Of a stretch of 42,042 nucleotides of DNA, positions 35,358 to 42,042 are shown in pieces. The notes under the pieces are model-generated. The model was given only the letters and a program-made list of their open reading frames with translations. It did no database searches and had not been told where the DNA came from. Origin of the DNA: Verrucomicrobiota bacterium (GTDB lineage Bacteria > Verrucomicrobiota > Verrucomicrobiia > Verrucomicrobiales > V1-33); contig QQNF01000030.1 in NCBI GenBank assembly GCA_003402705.1, positions 1 to 42,042 of the forward strand, in the 5' to 3' direction. The translations under genes and the position numbers were made by a program. How positions within the stretch are numbered: the stretch's first letter is position 1; each line of letters begins with the position of its first letter.

Positions 35358-35675
35358 ATGAAAGACGATCCTCTCTCCCATCTCTTCGCCGCCGCCCGCC
35401 GCGCCGAATCCCGCCTCCATTTCCCCCGCTCGGAATTCGCCTTCCCCACCCGCATCACCGCCCTCGCCGCATCCTCACGCCCCGACCACTCACCTCTCCT
35501 CCGCTTCCGCTGGTGGCTCTCAGCCGCCGCCTCCTCCGCCGCCCTCCTCGGCCTCGTCTCCCTCCTCTCCGCCTCCAGCCGCGAATCCCTCGAACACCAG
35601 GAAGCCCTCTCCATCTTCTGGGACTCCGGTGCCACCATCTGGAACGACTCCATCTTCACCCCGCCAACGCCATGA
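35358..35675 (+). CDS. Small single-pass membrane protein, probable anti-sigma factor
   Basis: A 105-residue protein. A cytosolic N-terminal segment (MKDDPLSHLFAAARRAESRL) precedes one membrane helix (WWLSAAASSAALLGLVSLLS, about 55-74) and a short periplasmic tail (ALSIFWDSGATIWNDSIF). Position directly after the sigma gene and this topology suggest an anti-sigma factor holding the sigma at the membrane, though no zinc-binding ZAS motif is present. An alternative ATG at 35331 would overlap the sigma stop. The stop overlaps the next start (ATGA), so the operon is translationally coupled. Confidence 0.75.
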   Translation: MKDDPLSHLFAAARRAESRLHFPRSEFAFPTRITALAASSRPDHSPLLRFRWWLSAAASSAALLGLVSLLSASSRESLEHQEALSIFWDSGATIWNDSIFTPPTP

Positions 35676-36079
35676 AATGGCTCACCGCCCTCGCCATCGC
35701 CTCCGTCTTCCTCATGGGCACCCTCGCCGGCGCCCTCATCGGCATGAAAATCGAACGCGACCGCCTCTACGCCCTCGCCTCCCAACCCGCCGACCTCATC
35801 GCCCGCTCCACCGCCAAGGCCATCACCAGGGAAATCAATCTCGACCGCCCCCAGCAGGATAAACTCAACTCCCTCCTCGACGCCGCCAGACCTTCCCTCG
35901 AATCCGCAGAAAACTCCCGCCGCGAATCCATCTCCGCAGTCATCACCTCCGTCGGCAAGGACCTCGACCCCATCCTCTCCCCCCCTCAGCGCGAACGCAG
36001 CCGCTCCCTCTTCGAAAGGCTCCGCCGCCGCTTCCTCCCTCGCCCAGTCAGTATCCCAGTCTCCAGCACCCAACGCTGA
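35672..36079 (+). CDS. CpxP/Spy-like periplasmic protein (heavy-metal sensor family)
   Basis: A 135-residue protein with an N-terminal signal or anchor helix (MKWLTALAIASVFLMGTLAG) and an all-helical, charged remainder. The segments REINLDRPQQDKLNSLLDAA and DLDPILSPPQRERSRSLFER resemble the two L-T-x-x-Q-like repeats of CpxP/Spy/ZraP proteins, which sense misfolded protein or metals in the periplasm. As third gene of the sigma operon it would relay the stress signal to the membrane protein. It overlaps the preceding gene by 4 bp. It converges with tdh 9 bp further on and no terminator is evident. Confidence 0.75.
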   Translation: MKWLTALAIASVFLMGTLAGALIGMKIERDRLYALASQPADLIARSTAKAITREINLDRPQQDKLNSLLDAARPSLESAENSRRESISAVITSVGKDLDPILSPPQRERSRSLFERLRRRFLPRPVSIPVSSTQR

Positions 36080-36088
36080 ACCACCCCC

Positions 36089-37114
36089 TCACGTCCAGTC
36101 CAGCACCACTTTCCCTGCCTCCCCGGACGCCATCGCCGCAAACCCCTCCGCAAACTCCGTATACCCCAGCCGATGCGTGATCACCGGCGTGATATCAAGC
36201 CCCGACTGAATCATCGTCGTCATCTTGTACCACGTCTCATACATCTCCCGCCCATAGATCCCCTTGATCGTCAGCATGCTGAAAATCACCTTGTCCCAGT
36301 CGATCGAAAACCGCTCCGGAAAAATCCCGAGAATCGCCACCTTCCCGCCATGACACGCATTCTCAATGATCGTCTCCATCGCCCGCGGTGCCCCTGACAT
36401 CTCCAGACTCACATCAAATCCCTCCACCATCCCGATCTCCCGCTGCACCTCCCCAAGGTTCTCCACTCCCACATCCACCGTCCGCGTCGCCCCCATCCGC
36501 TTCGCCAGCTCCAGCCTCCGCGGATTCACATCCGTCACCACCACATGCCGCGCCCCCGCATGCCGCACAATCGCCGCCGCCATGCACCCGATCGGCCCAG
36601 CCCCCGTAATCAGCACGTCCTCTCCTAACACATCAAACGTCAGCGCCGTGTGCGTCGCGTTCCCCAGCGGATCAAAACACGAAATCACTTCCTCAGGGAT
36701 CCTCCGGTCCGCCAGCCACACGTTCGTCGTCGGCAACGCCAGATACTCCGCAAACGCCCCCGTCGTGTTCACCCCGATCCCTCGCGTGTGCGCACACAGA
36801 TGCCGCCGCCCCGCCATGCAGTTCCGGCACCGCCCGCACACCAGATGCCCCTCCCCACTAACCAGATCGCCCACCCGGAAATCATGCACGTTGCTCCCCA
36901 TCGCCACAATCTCCCCGCAGAACTCATGCCCCACCGTCATCGGCACAGGGATCGTCCTCCGCGCCCACGCATCCCACTTGTATATATGCAGGTCCGTCCC
37001 GCACAACGAGGTCTTCCGGATCTTCACCAGCACGTCGTTGATCCCCATCTCCGGCTCCGGTACATCACACAGCCAGAGCCCAGGGGCCGCTTCCTTCTTC
37101 ACGATTGCTTTCAT
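36089..37114 (-). CDS. tdh: L-threonine 3-dehydrogenase
   Basis: A 341-residue zinc-dependent medium-chain dehydrogenase oxidising L-threonine to 2-amino-3-ketobutyrate with NAD. The length equals that of the E. coli enzyme. Catalytic zinc ligands lie in [16 protein letters not shown] (Cys about 38) and [10 protein letters not shown] (His/Glu about 63-64). The structural zinc site is [15 protein letters not shown] and the NAD site is [29 protein letters not shown] is characteristic of Tdh rather than sorbitol dehydrogenase. The usual partner kbl is not adjacent. A small palindrome lies 16 bases upstream of the start. Confidence 0.94.
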   Translation of the reverse strand: MKAIVKKEAAPGLWLCDVPEPEMGINDVLVKIRKTSLCGTDLHIYKWDAWARRTIPVPMTVGHEFCGEIVAMGSNVHDFRVGDLVSGEGHLVCGRCRNCMAGRRHLCAHTRGIGVNTTGAFAEYLALPTTNVWLADRRIPEEVISCFDPLGNATHTALTFDVLGEDVLITGAGPIGCMAAAIVRHAGARHVVVTDVNPRRLELAKRMGATRTVDVGVENLGEVQREIGMVEGFDVSLEMSGAPRAMETIIENACHGGKVAILGIFPERFSIDWDKVIFSMLTIKGIYGREMYETWYKMTTMIQSGLDITPVITHRLGYTEFAEGFAAMASGEAGKVVLDWT

Positions 37115-37129
37115 GCGTGCCGAATCAAT

Positions 37130-37143
37130 TCCGATTTATCGGA
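37130..37143 (-). promoter_or_regulatory. short palindrome upstream of tdh
   Basis: TCCGA-TTTA-TCGGA is a perfect 5-bp inverted repeat, 16 bases upstream of the tdh start, in an AT-richer stretch. Size and place suit an operator or the core of a promoter region, but a single copy gives no proof. The rest of 37144-37334 holds an AT-rich patch (CTAATTAATCC near 37216) and nothing else I can name. Confidence 0.25.
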
Positions 37144-37334
37144 GAAATGCAACAGGATGCCGGAATTGATTCGCGGATGCCCCCACCTCCCCTCTCAGGC
37201 AATCCCTCAGTCCTAATTAATCCTTCACCCTGCGCGATCTTTCTTGCCGCCTCCATCCGTTTCCGTCAGCCTCCATCTGCCTGCGGCCCACTCCCCCCAA
37301 TTCCGAGGACCAACCCCCGCACGTCAACAATGCC

Positions 37335-37562
37335 ATGGACTCCACTCTCAATGACCATCCCGTGATCCTCTCACTCAACAGTCAACTCGAGCAACTCCGT
37401 CGGCGCATCGAGTCGCTCGAAGGCCTCCTCCGCGAAGACCACGAAAAACTCACCAGACTCCAACACGAGGTCGAACACGATCACGAAGTCATCGACCGCC
37501 TCGAACACCCAGGCTCCTCCAGCTACTACACCGGCCGCAAAACCGTCACCGTCGGGCTCTGA
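37335..37562 (+). CDS. Small coiled-coil protein (SlyX-like), unknown
   Basis: A 75-residue acidic protein. Residues about 12-58 show a heptad pattern (LNSQLEQLRRRIESLEGLLR then DHEKLTRLQHEVEHDHEVID), predicting a coiled coil. The tail SSSYYTGRKTVTVGL is unusual in having two Tyr and a beta-like end. SlyX proteins have similar size and coiled-coil nature, but I see no decisive shared motif. Codon use is C-ending like other plus-strand genes, which supports a real gene. It is convergent with recQ, whose stop is 16 bp away. Confidence 0.65.
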   Translation: MDSTLNDHPVILSLNSQLEQLRRRIESLEGLLREDHEKLTRLQHEVEHDHEVIDRLEHPGSSSYYTGRKTVTVGL

Positions 37563-37578
37563 TCACCCACCGCACACT

Positions 37579-39720
37579 TCACCGGTGCTGTCTCAGAATC
37601 TCGAGAAACGGCTCGAGATAACGCTTCGCCTTGCCCTCACCAATCCCCCTCACCCGCAATCCCTCCGCCATCGTCTGCGGCCTCAACCGCGTCAGAAACT
37701 CCAGCGTCTGATTGTTGAAAATCACATACGCCGGCACCCCCTCGCGCGCCGCCATCGCCGTCCGGCACTCCCGCAGCTTCCGGTACAACCCTTCGTCAAA
37801 TCCCACCTCCGCCAGCCGCACCTCCCCACCACCACCACCACTCTCCCGCACCGGCGACACCACGCTCGACGGCCAGTTCAACCGCAGCGATCCCCCGCTC
37901 TTCATCATCTGCACCCCAGCCTCCGTCAGCGTCACCATCGGATACTCCCCTCCCGACGTCTGCAGATAACCAGCCGACTCCAGCTCCCGGAATAACGTCA
38001 GCACAAACGCCTGCCCCCACTCCCGCAACGCTCCATACGTCGACAACTCGTCCAATCTCGCGCTCAGCACCTCCCGCGACCTGCTCCCAGTCAGCATCCC
38101 CGCAATCCGCGCCCGCCCGAACCGCCCCTCCCAACCGCCCGCTCCGCGCACACTGCACCGCGCCACCCCGCTCAACAGCTTCCTCACCACCGTCAGTTCC
38201 TCCGCCGTCGCCTCCCGCGCCCCTAACCGATCACTCCCCGCTCGGCACACATCGCAGTTCCCGCAGTCCGCCGCCCCGCTCTCCCCGAAATACTCAAGAA
38301 TCATCAGCTGCCGGCACACCCGCGCATCCGCCCACGAAATCATCCGCCTCAGCTTGTCCCGGTCCCGCCGGTCCTTCTCCTCCAGCGCCGCACGGTCCAA
38401 CTCCAGTTCCCCAGCCTTCACCCCCGGCCGTTTCAGCCGCGTCCCCCGGATCCGCTGCCCAGGCACGTCAAACCGCTCAATCATCCCGTGCCTCACCAGC
38501 ACCGAAATCGCACTCCCCACCGCCATCCCGTTCCCGTTCCCTAACCACTCCGACAGCTGCTCGATGCTCGCTATCACCTCGTGCCGCCCATCCGCACGGT
38601 TCAATAACACCTGATACAGCCCCCGGATCATCTCCGCCCCGGGATTGTTCCCATCAATGAAAAACTCCTGCGTCCTCGTGTCCGCATAATTATACAGCAG
38701 CTCACACCACCCCGGCTCGCCATCCCGACCCGCCCGCCCAGCCTCCTGATAGTAAGCCTCCAGACTCCCCGGGATTTCAAAGTGCACCACAAACCGCACG
38801 TCCGATCGGTCAATCCCCATCCCGAACGCATTCGTCGCCACCGCCACCGCCGCCTTCCGCGAGATGAACTCATCCTGCAGCCGCGCCCGCTCGTCCTCAC
38901 GCAACCCCCCGTGATACGCAATCACCCGCACCCCCCACTCCTCCATCGCTTCCGCCACCTCCTCCACCTTCCCCCGCGTCGCACAATACACCACCCCAGT
39001 CCCGTACTGCTCCACCACACTCCGCAACCGCTCGTACTTGTCCCTCACCCGCGCACAAGCCGTCACATTCAGACTCAGATTCGGCCGCGCAAACCCGCTG
39101 ATGCACTCCTCGTGATCCGTAAACCCCAGCTGCCTCACAATGTCCGCCCTCACCTCCGGCGTCGCCGTCGCCGTCAATGCCACCACCTGCGGCCGCCCCA
39201 GCATCTCCAAAGCCTCCCCTAACCGCTGATAGTCCGGCCGGAAATCATGCCCCCACTGCGAAATGCAGTGCGCCTCATCCACCGCAAACAACGCAATGTC
39301 CGCACTCTTCAGCGCCTCCACAAACGCCCGCTGCCGGAACCGCTCCGGCGCAATATACACCAGCTTCCACTCCCCCCGCCGCATCGCCGCTATCCGTGCC
39401 CGCTGCTCGTCCTGACCAATCGTGCTGTTGATCACCGTCGCCGCCACCCCCCGCCGCACCAGCGCATCCACCTGATCCTTCATCAGCGCAATCAATGGAC
39501 TCACCACCACCGTCACCCCATCCATCAGCAGCGCCGGCAGTTGATAACACAACGACTTCCCTCCACCCGTCGGCATCACCGCCAGCGCATCCCGACCTCC
39601 CAGCAATGCCGACACAATCCGGCTCTGCCCGTCCAGAAACCGCCGGTGCCCGAACACCCGCTCCAGCACCTCTAGCGGATCATGCACCGGATTCTCGTCA
39701 CTCACAGGCCTTGAAGTCAC
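37579..39720 (-). CDS. recQ: ATP-dependent DNA helicase RecQ
   Basis: A 713-residue superfamily 2 helicase. Motifs: GQSRIVSALLGGRDALAVMP, TGGGKSLCYQLP (Walker A), VVSPLIALMKDQV, FAVDEAHCISQWGHDF (DEAH plus the aromatic-rich loop), VALTATAT, AYHGGL, VATNAFGMGIDRSDVRFVVH and YYQEAGRAGRDG. The zinc-binding subdomain Cys residues lie in CRQLMILEYFGESGAADCGN plus CDVC. A winged-helix region follows, and an HRDC domain closes the protein (YVIFNNQTLEFLTRLRPQ). The start is a GTG at 39720, 10 bp after ugd on the same strand, so they probably share a transcript. The protein is longer than E. coli RecQ (about 610) because of a Gly-rich insertion before the HRDC domain. Confidence 0.96.
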   Translation of the reverse strand: MTSRPVSDENPVHDPLEVLERVFGHRRFLDGQSRIVSALLGGRDALAVMPTGGGKSLCYQLPALLMDGVTVVVSPLIALMKDQVDALVRRGVAATVINSTIGQDEQRARIAAMRRGEWKLVYIAPERFRQRAFVEALKSADIALFAVDEAHCISQWGHDFRPDYQRLGEALEMLGRPQVVALTATATPEVRADIVRQLGFTDHEECISGFARPNLSLNVTACARVRDKYERLRSVVEQYGTGVVYCATRGKVEEVAEAMEEWGVRVIAYHGGLREDERARLQDEFISRKAAVAVATNAFGMGIDRSDVRFVVHFEIPGSLEAYYQEAGRAGRDGEPGWCELLYNYADTRTQEFFIDGNNPGAEMIRGLYQVLLNRADGRHEVIASIEQLSEWLGNGNGMAVGSAISVLVRHGMIERFDVPGQRIRGTRLKRPGVKAGELELDRAALEEKDRRDRDKLRRMISWADARVCRQLMILEYFGESGAADCGNCDVCRAGSDRLGAREATAEELTVVRKLLSGVARCSVRGAGGWEGRFGRARIAGMLTGSRSREVLSARLDELSTYGALREWGQAFVLTLFRELESAGYLQTSGGEYPMVTLTEAGVQMMKSGGSLRLNWPSSVVSPVRESGGGGGEVRLAEVGFDEGLYRKLRECRTAMAAREGVPAYVIFNNQTLEFLTRLRPQTMAEGLRVRGIGEGKAKRYLEPFLEILRQHR

Positions 39721-39730
39721 CCCGTCATTC

Positions 39731-41032
39731 CTAACTCACCCCGCGCCCGATCCCGCGGTACGTGAACCCAAGCTCCGCCATCCGCACCGGATCCAGCAGA
39801 TTCCTCCCGTCAAACACCAGCGGCGACCTCATCCGCGCCTTCACCGCCGCGAAATCCACCGCCGCAAACTCCGGCCACTCCGTCGCAATCACCACCGCCT
39901 CCGCCTCGTCCACCGCCTCCAGCGGGCTGTTCGCAAAAATCAGCCGCTCCGCCACCTCCAGATGCCGCGCATTCTCCATCGCCTTCGGATCATACACCGT
40001 CACATGCGCCCCCTCCTTCACCAGCGCCTCCACCAGCTCGATCGCCACCGACGACCGGATGTCATCCGTGTTGTTCTTGAACGCCAGCCCCCACACCGCA
40101 ATCCGCTTGTCCTCCAGCACCCACAGCGCATCCCGGATGTGCTTCAGAAACCGCTGCAGCATCTGCCGGTTCACCGCCTGCACTTCCTTCAGCAGATGAA
40201 ACGGCACCCCCAGCTGCTCGCTGATCGCTATGAACGCCGCTATGTCCTTCGGAAAACAGGAACCTCCATAACCAATCCCCGCATTCAGAAAATTACGCCC
40301 GATCCGCCGGTCCATCCCGATCCCCGCCGCCACCATCTCCACATCCGCCCCGCTGATCTCGCAGATCTGACTCACCGCATTGATATACGAAATCTTCAGC
40401 GCCAGAAAACTGTTCGCCGCATGCTTGATCAGCTCCGCACTGTTGATGTCCGTCACCAGCACCGGCGCATCAAACGGCGCATACACCCCGCGCATCAGCG
40501 CAATCGCCTTCTCACTGTTCGCTCCGATCACAATCCGGTCCGGCTTCATCAGATCATCCACCGCACATCCCTCCCGCAGAAACTCAGGATTGCTCACCAC
40601 ATCAAACGGCACCTCAGGCGCATACCTCCGAATCGTGTCCGCCACCTTCTCCCCGGTCTTCACCGGCACCGTGCTCTTGTCCACAATCACTTTGTACGAC
40701 GTCACCACCTGCGCAATCTCCCGCGCCACTTTCTCAATAAACCGCAGATCCACACTCCCGTCAGGCTGCGGCGGCGTCGGCACCGCGATAAACACCACCT
40801 CCCCGAAATCCACGCCCTCCGCTGTGCTCGTCGTGAACCGCAACCGCCCGGCCTCCGTGTTCCGCTTCACCAACTCATCCAGCCCAGGCTCATAAATCGG
40901 AATCTCCCCCCTCAGCAACCGATCGATCTTCTGCTGGTTGTTGTCCACACAAAGCACCTCATGCCCGACTTCCGCAAAACATGCGCCGCTCGTCAGTCCT
41001 ACATACCCGGATCCAATAATCGTGAGCTTCAT
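39731..41032 (-). CDS. ugd: UDP-glucose 6-dehydrogenase
   Basis: A 433-residue enzyme making UDP-glucuronate from UDP-glucose with two NAD. The ATG at 41032 begins the NAD-binding strand MKLTIIGSGYVGLTSGACFA; an earlier in-frame start adds only an unrelated 26 residues. Further motifs: VDNNQQKIDRLLRGEIPIYE, VFIAVPTPPQPDGSVDLRFI, KSTVPVKTG, NPEFLREG, AELIKHAANSFLALKISYIN and GIGYGGSCFPKDIAAFI (catalytic Cys). WGLAFKNNTDDIRSS follows at the C-terminal domain. The product feeds capsule or exopolysaccharide synthesis; no glycosyltransferase cluster is directly adjacent. Confidence 0.96.
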   Translation of the reverse strand: MKLTIIGSGYVGLTSGACFAEVGHEVLCVDNNQQKIDRLLRGEIPIYEPGLDELVKRNTEAGRLRFTTSTAEGVDFGEVVFIAVPTPPQPDGSVDLRFIEKVAREIAQVVTSYKVIVDKSTVPVKTGEKVADTIRRYAPEVPFDVVSNPEFLREGCAVDDLMKPDRIVIGANSEKAIALMRGVYAPFDAPVLVTDINSAELIKHAANSFLALKISYINAVSQICEISGADVEMVAAGIGMDRRIGRNFLNAGIGYGGSCFPKDIAAFIAISEQLGVPFHLLKEVQAVNRQMLQRFLKHIRDALWVLEDKRIAVWGLAFKNNTDDIRSSVAIELVEALVKEGAHVTVYDPKAMENARHLEVAERLIFANSPLEAVDEAEAVVIATEWPEFAAVDFAAVKARMRSPLVFDGRNLLDPVRMAELGFTYRGIGRGVS

Positions 41033-41054
41033 AATTGATGACGGTCTGCTGCCT

Positions 41055-41068
41055 TGTCTCTTAAGACA
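41055..41068 (-). promoter_or_regulatory. short palindrome upstream of ugd
   Basis: TGTCT-CTTA-AGACA is a perfect 5-bp inverted repeat, 23 bases upstream of the ugd start, in the 101-bp gap between ugd and the preceding minus-strand gene. It may be an operator or a weak transcript end of the upstream oxidoreductase. No U-run follows on the minus strand. Confidence 0.25.
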
Positions 41069-41133
41069 CACGCCGCTCACCCTCATCCCGCACCCTCCCC
41101 GGAGCGTCAACCGCTTTCCCCTTCAGCCCCCCT

Positions 41134-41958
41134 TCACCACGCCCCCGGTGCCCGCCCGAAGACCCGCCGCAGCACCGTCTTCCCCGCATGCCACCCGCAC
41201 ATCCCATGCACCCCCGGCCCAGGCGGCGTCGAACTCGAACACAAAAAAACATCCCCCGCAGGCGTCGTCCACGGATTCCACCGCGCCACCGGCCGCGTGT
41301 ACAATTGCCACGCATCCATCACCCCGCCCACAATGTCCCCTCCCGCATTGTTCGCATTGTAACGCTCGTAATCCCCAGGCCCCATCGCATGCGTCGCCAG
41401 CACCGTGTCCCGAAACCCAGGCGCAAACCGCTCCATCTGCCCCAGCACCGCCTCCGCATGGTCCTCCGCACTCCCGCTCGGTACATGACAATACGCCCAC
41501 GCCGTATGCTTCCCCGCAGGTGCCCGGCTCCCGTCACACACACTCTGCTGCGCCACCAGCACAAACGGCTTCCCGTTCACTCCCTCCCCCCAACACCGAC
41601 GCTCGCTCACCGCAATTTCCTCAAAATCCCCACCCACGTGCACCGTCCCCGCCCGCCGACACTCGGCATTCGCCCACGGAATCGGCCCGCTCAACGCCAT
41701 GTCCAGCTTGAACACTCCCGGCCCATAACGAAACCGCTTCAAACGCTCCACGTACCCACTCGGCAACCGCCCCCCGCAGATCGACGCCATCTGCCCAGGC
41801 CCCGTATCAAACAAATACGCCGACGCCGCCGGCAACTCCCCCAGCGTCTCCACTCGCCACCCGCACACCACCTCACCCCCCCCCTTCCCCAACCCCCGCA
41901 CCACCCCCCCAGCGCGCGCCCCCCCGCCCCCCCCCCCCCCCGACCCCCCCCCCCCCAC
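41134..41958 (-). CDS. Phytoene-dehydrogenase-like FAD/NAD(P) oxidoreductase, 5' part missing or corrupted
   Basis: The C-terminal half of a COG1233-type FAD-dependent oxidoreductase (carotenoid desaturase superfamily). From about 41880 down to the stop the sequence is good: GGEVVCGWRVETLGELPAAS, YLFDTGPGQMASICGGRLPS, RFRYGPGVFKLDMALSGPIP, TAWAYCHVPSGSAEDHAEAV and DVFLCSSSTPPGPGVHGMCG. The last is the FAD-proximal C-terminal motif. Beyond about 41880 the translation turns into Gly/Ala-rich nonsense (GGGGSGGGGGGGARAG) because the DNA becomes poly-C. The true start, with the GxGxxG dinucleotide-binding motif, lies upstream outside readable sequence. The substrate is unknown; members act on carotenoids or other isoprenoids. 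Confidence 0.75.
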   Translation of the reverse strand: MGGGGSGGGGGGGARAGGVVRGLGKGGGEVVCGWRVETLGELPAASAYLFDTGPGQMASICGGRLPSGYVERLKRFRYGPGVFKLDMALSGPIPWANAECRRAGTVHVGGDFEEIAVSERRCWGEGVNGKPFVLVAQQSVCDGSRAPAGKHTAWAYCHVPSGSAEDHAEAVLGQMERFAPGFRDTVLATHAMGPGDYERYNANNAGGDIVGGVMDAWQLYTRPVARWNPWTTPAGDVFLCSSSTPPGPGVHGMCGWHAGKTVLRRVFGRAPGAW

Positions 41959-42042
41959 GGGGCCCCACCCCCCTTCCCCCCCGCGGGGGTTCGAACCGCC
42001 AACGGGGTGGGGGGAGTCGTCGGGTTGGGTGGGGAAGGAAAC
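41881..42042. other. low-quality contig end
   Basis: The last about 160 bases are dominated by long C-runs and then G-runs, unlike anything else in the window. They break the conserved reading frame of the oxidoreductase gene. This looks like unreliable sequence at a contig or read end rather than biology. Confidence 0.8.

Noticed and set aside
41985..41998. GGGTTCGAACCGCC resembles the T-arm of a tRNA
   Set aside because: It is palindromic, lies in the corrupted poly-C/poly-G end, and no acceptor, anticodon or D-arm surrounds it.

Overview
The window is 42 kb of GC-rich bacterial chromosome, most likely from a verrucomicrobial (PVC-group) bacterium. The gene families point that way: a DUF1501 protein, a DUF1080 (3-keto-disaccharide hydrolase-like) protein, a PEP-CTERM-anchored protein, a redoxin/cytochrome c/PHM-type monooxygenase with C-terminal EF-hands, a PQQ-type propeller, a sugar isomerase/epimerase TIM barrel and a short RF-1-domain protein. 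Most starts lack an obvious Shine-Dalgarno sequence. This is an inference from family content; no rRNA is present. The TonB receptor, the heptose-type nucleotidyltransferase and the ArnT-like glycosyltransferase fit a Gram-negative envelope.

Layout. 1-99: tail of an unidentified gene. 0.2-6.3 kb: TonB-dependent receptor (-), then sensor kinase, degenerate NtrC-type regulator and membrane acyltransferase (+). 6.4-8.5 kb: lone ParA, an unusual nucleotidyltransferase-formyltransferase fusion and tRNA-Ile(CAU). 8.5-15.7 kb: large secreted monooxygenase (-), two cyclophilins closed by a textbook terminator, prolyl oligopeptidase, EboB-like TatD hydrolase and PPP phosphatase (+). 15.9-20.6 kb: a minus-strand block (TIM-barrel isomerase, ArnT-like glycosyltransferase, panB, DUF1080 protein, RF-like protein). 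20.9-24.1 kb: secreted SWIARLTPWK-repeat/SH3-like protein overlapping an L,D-transpeptidase, then a radical SAM enzyme. 24.2-29.2 kb: PQQ-like protein (-), DUF1501 protein, a palindrome-rich spacer, cdsA and dxr. 29.3-34.5 kb: minus-strand PEP-CTERM protein, alkaline phosphatase, unknown membrane-anchored protein and PgpH-like HD phosphohydrolase. 34.7-36.1 kb: ECF sigma factor with a candidate autoregulatory promoter, small membrane protein and CpxP-like periplasmic protein. 36.1-41.0 kb: tdh, small coiled-coil protein, recQ, ugd. 41.1-42.0 kb: FAD oxidoreductase running into corrupted poly-C sequence.

The genes are mostly core metabolism plus envelope functions: phospholipid and isoprenoid synthesis, sugar nucleotides and glycosylation, peptidoglycan cross-linking, protein folding and export. 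The few tight units are kinase-regulator, EboB-like/PPP phosphatase, repeat protein/L,D-transpeptidase, cdsA/dxr, panB/glycosyltransferase and the ECF operon. I see no CRISPR array, phage, intact insertion sequence or obvious defence island. The strongest window-wide signal is strand asymmetry: plus-strand genes use C-ending codons, minus-strand genes use G-ending codons, and CCTAAC is almost confined to the plus strand. Together these suggest the window lies within one replichore with the minus strand as leading strand.
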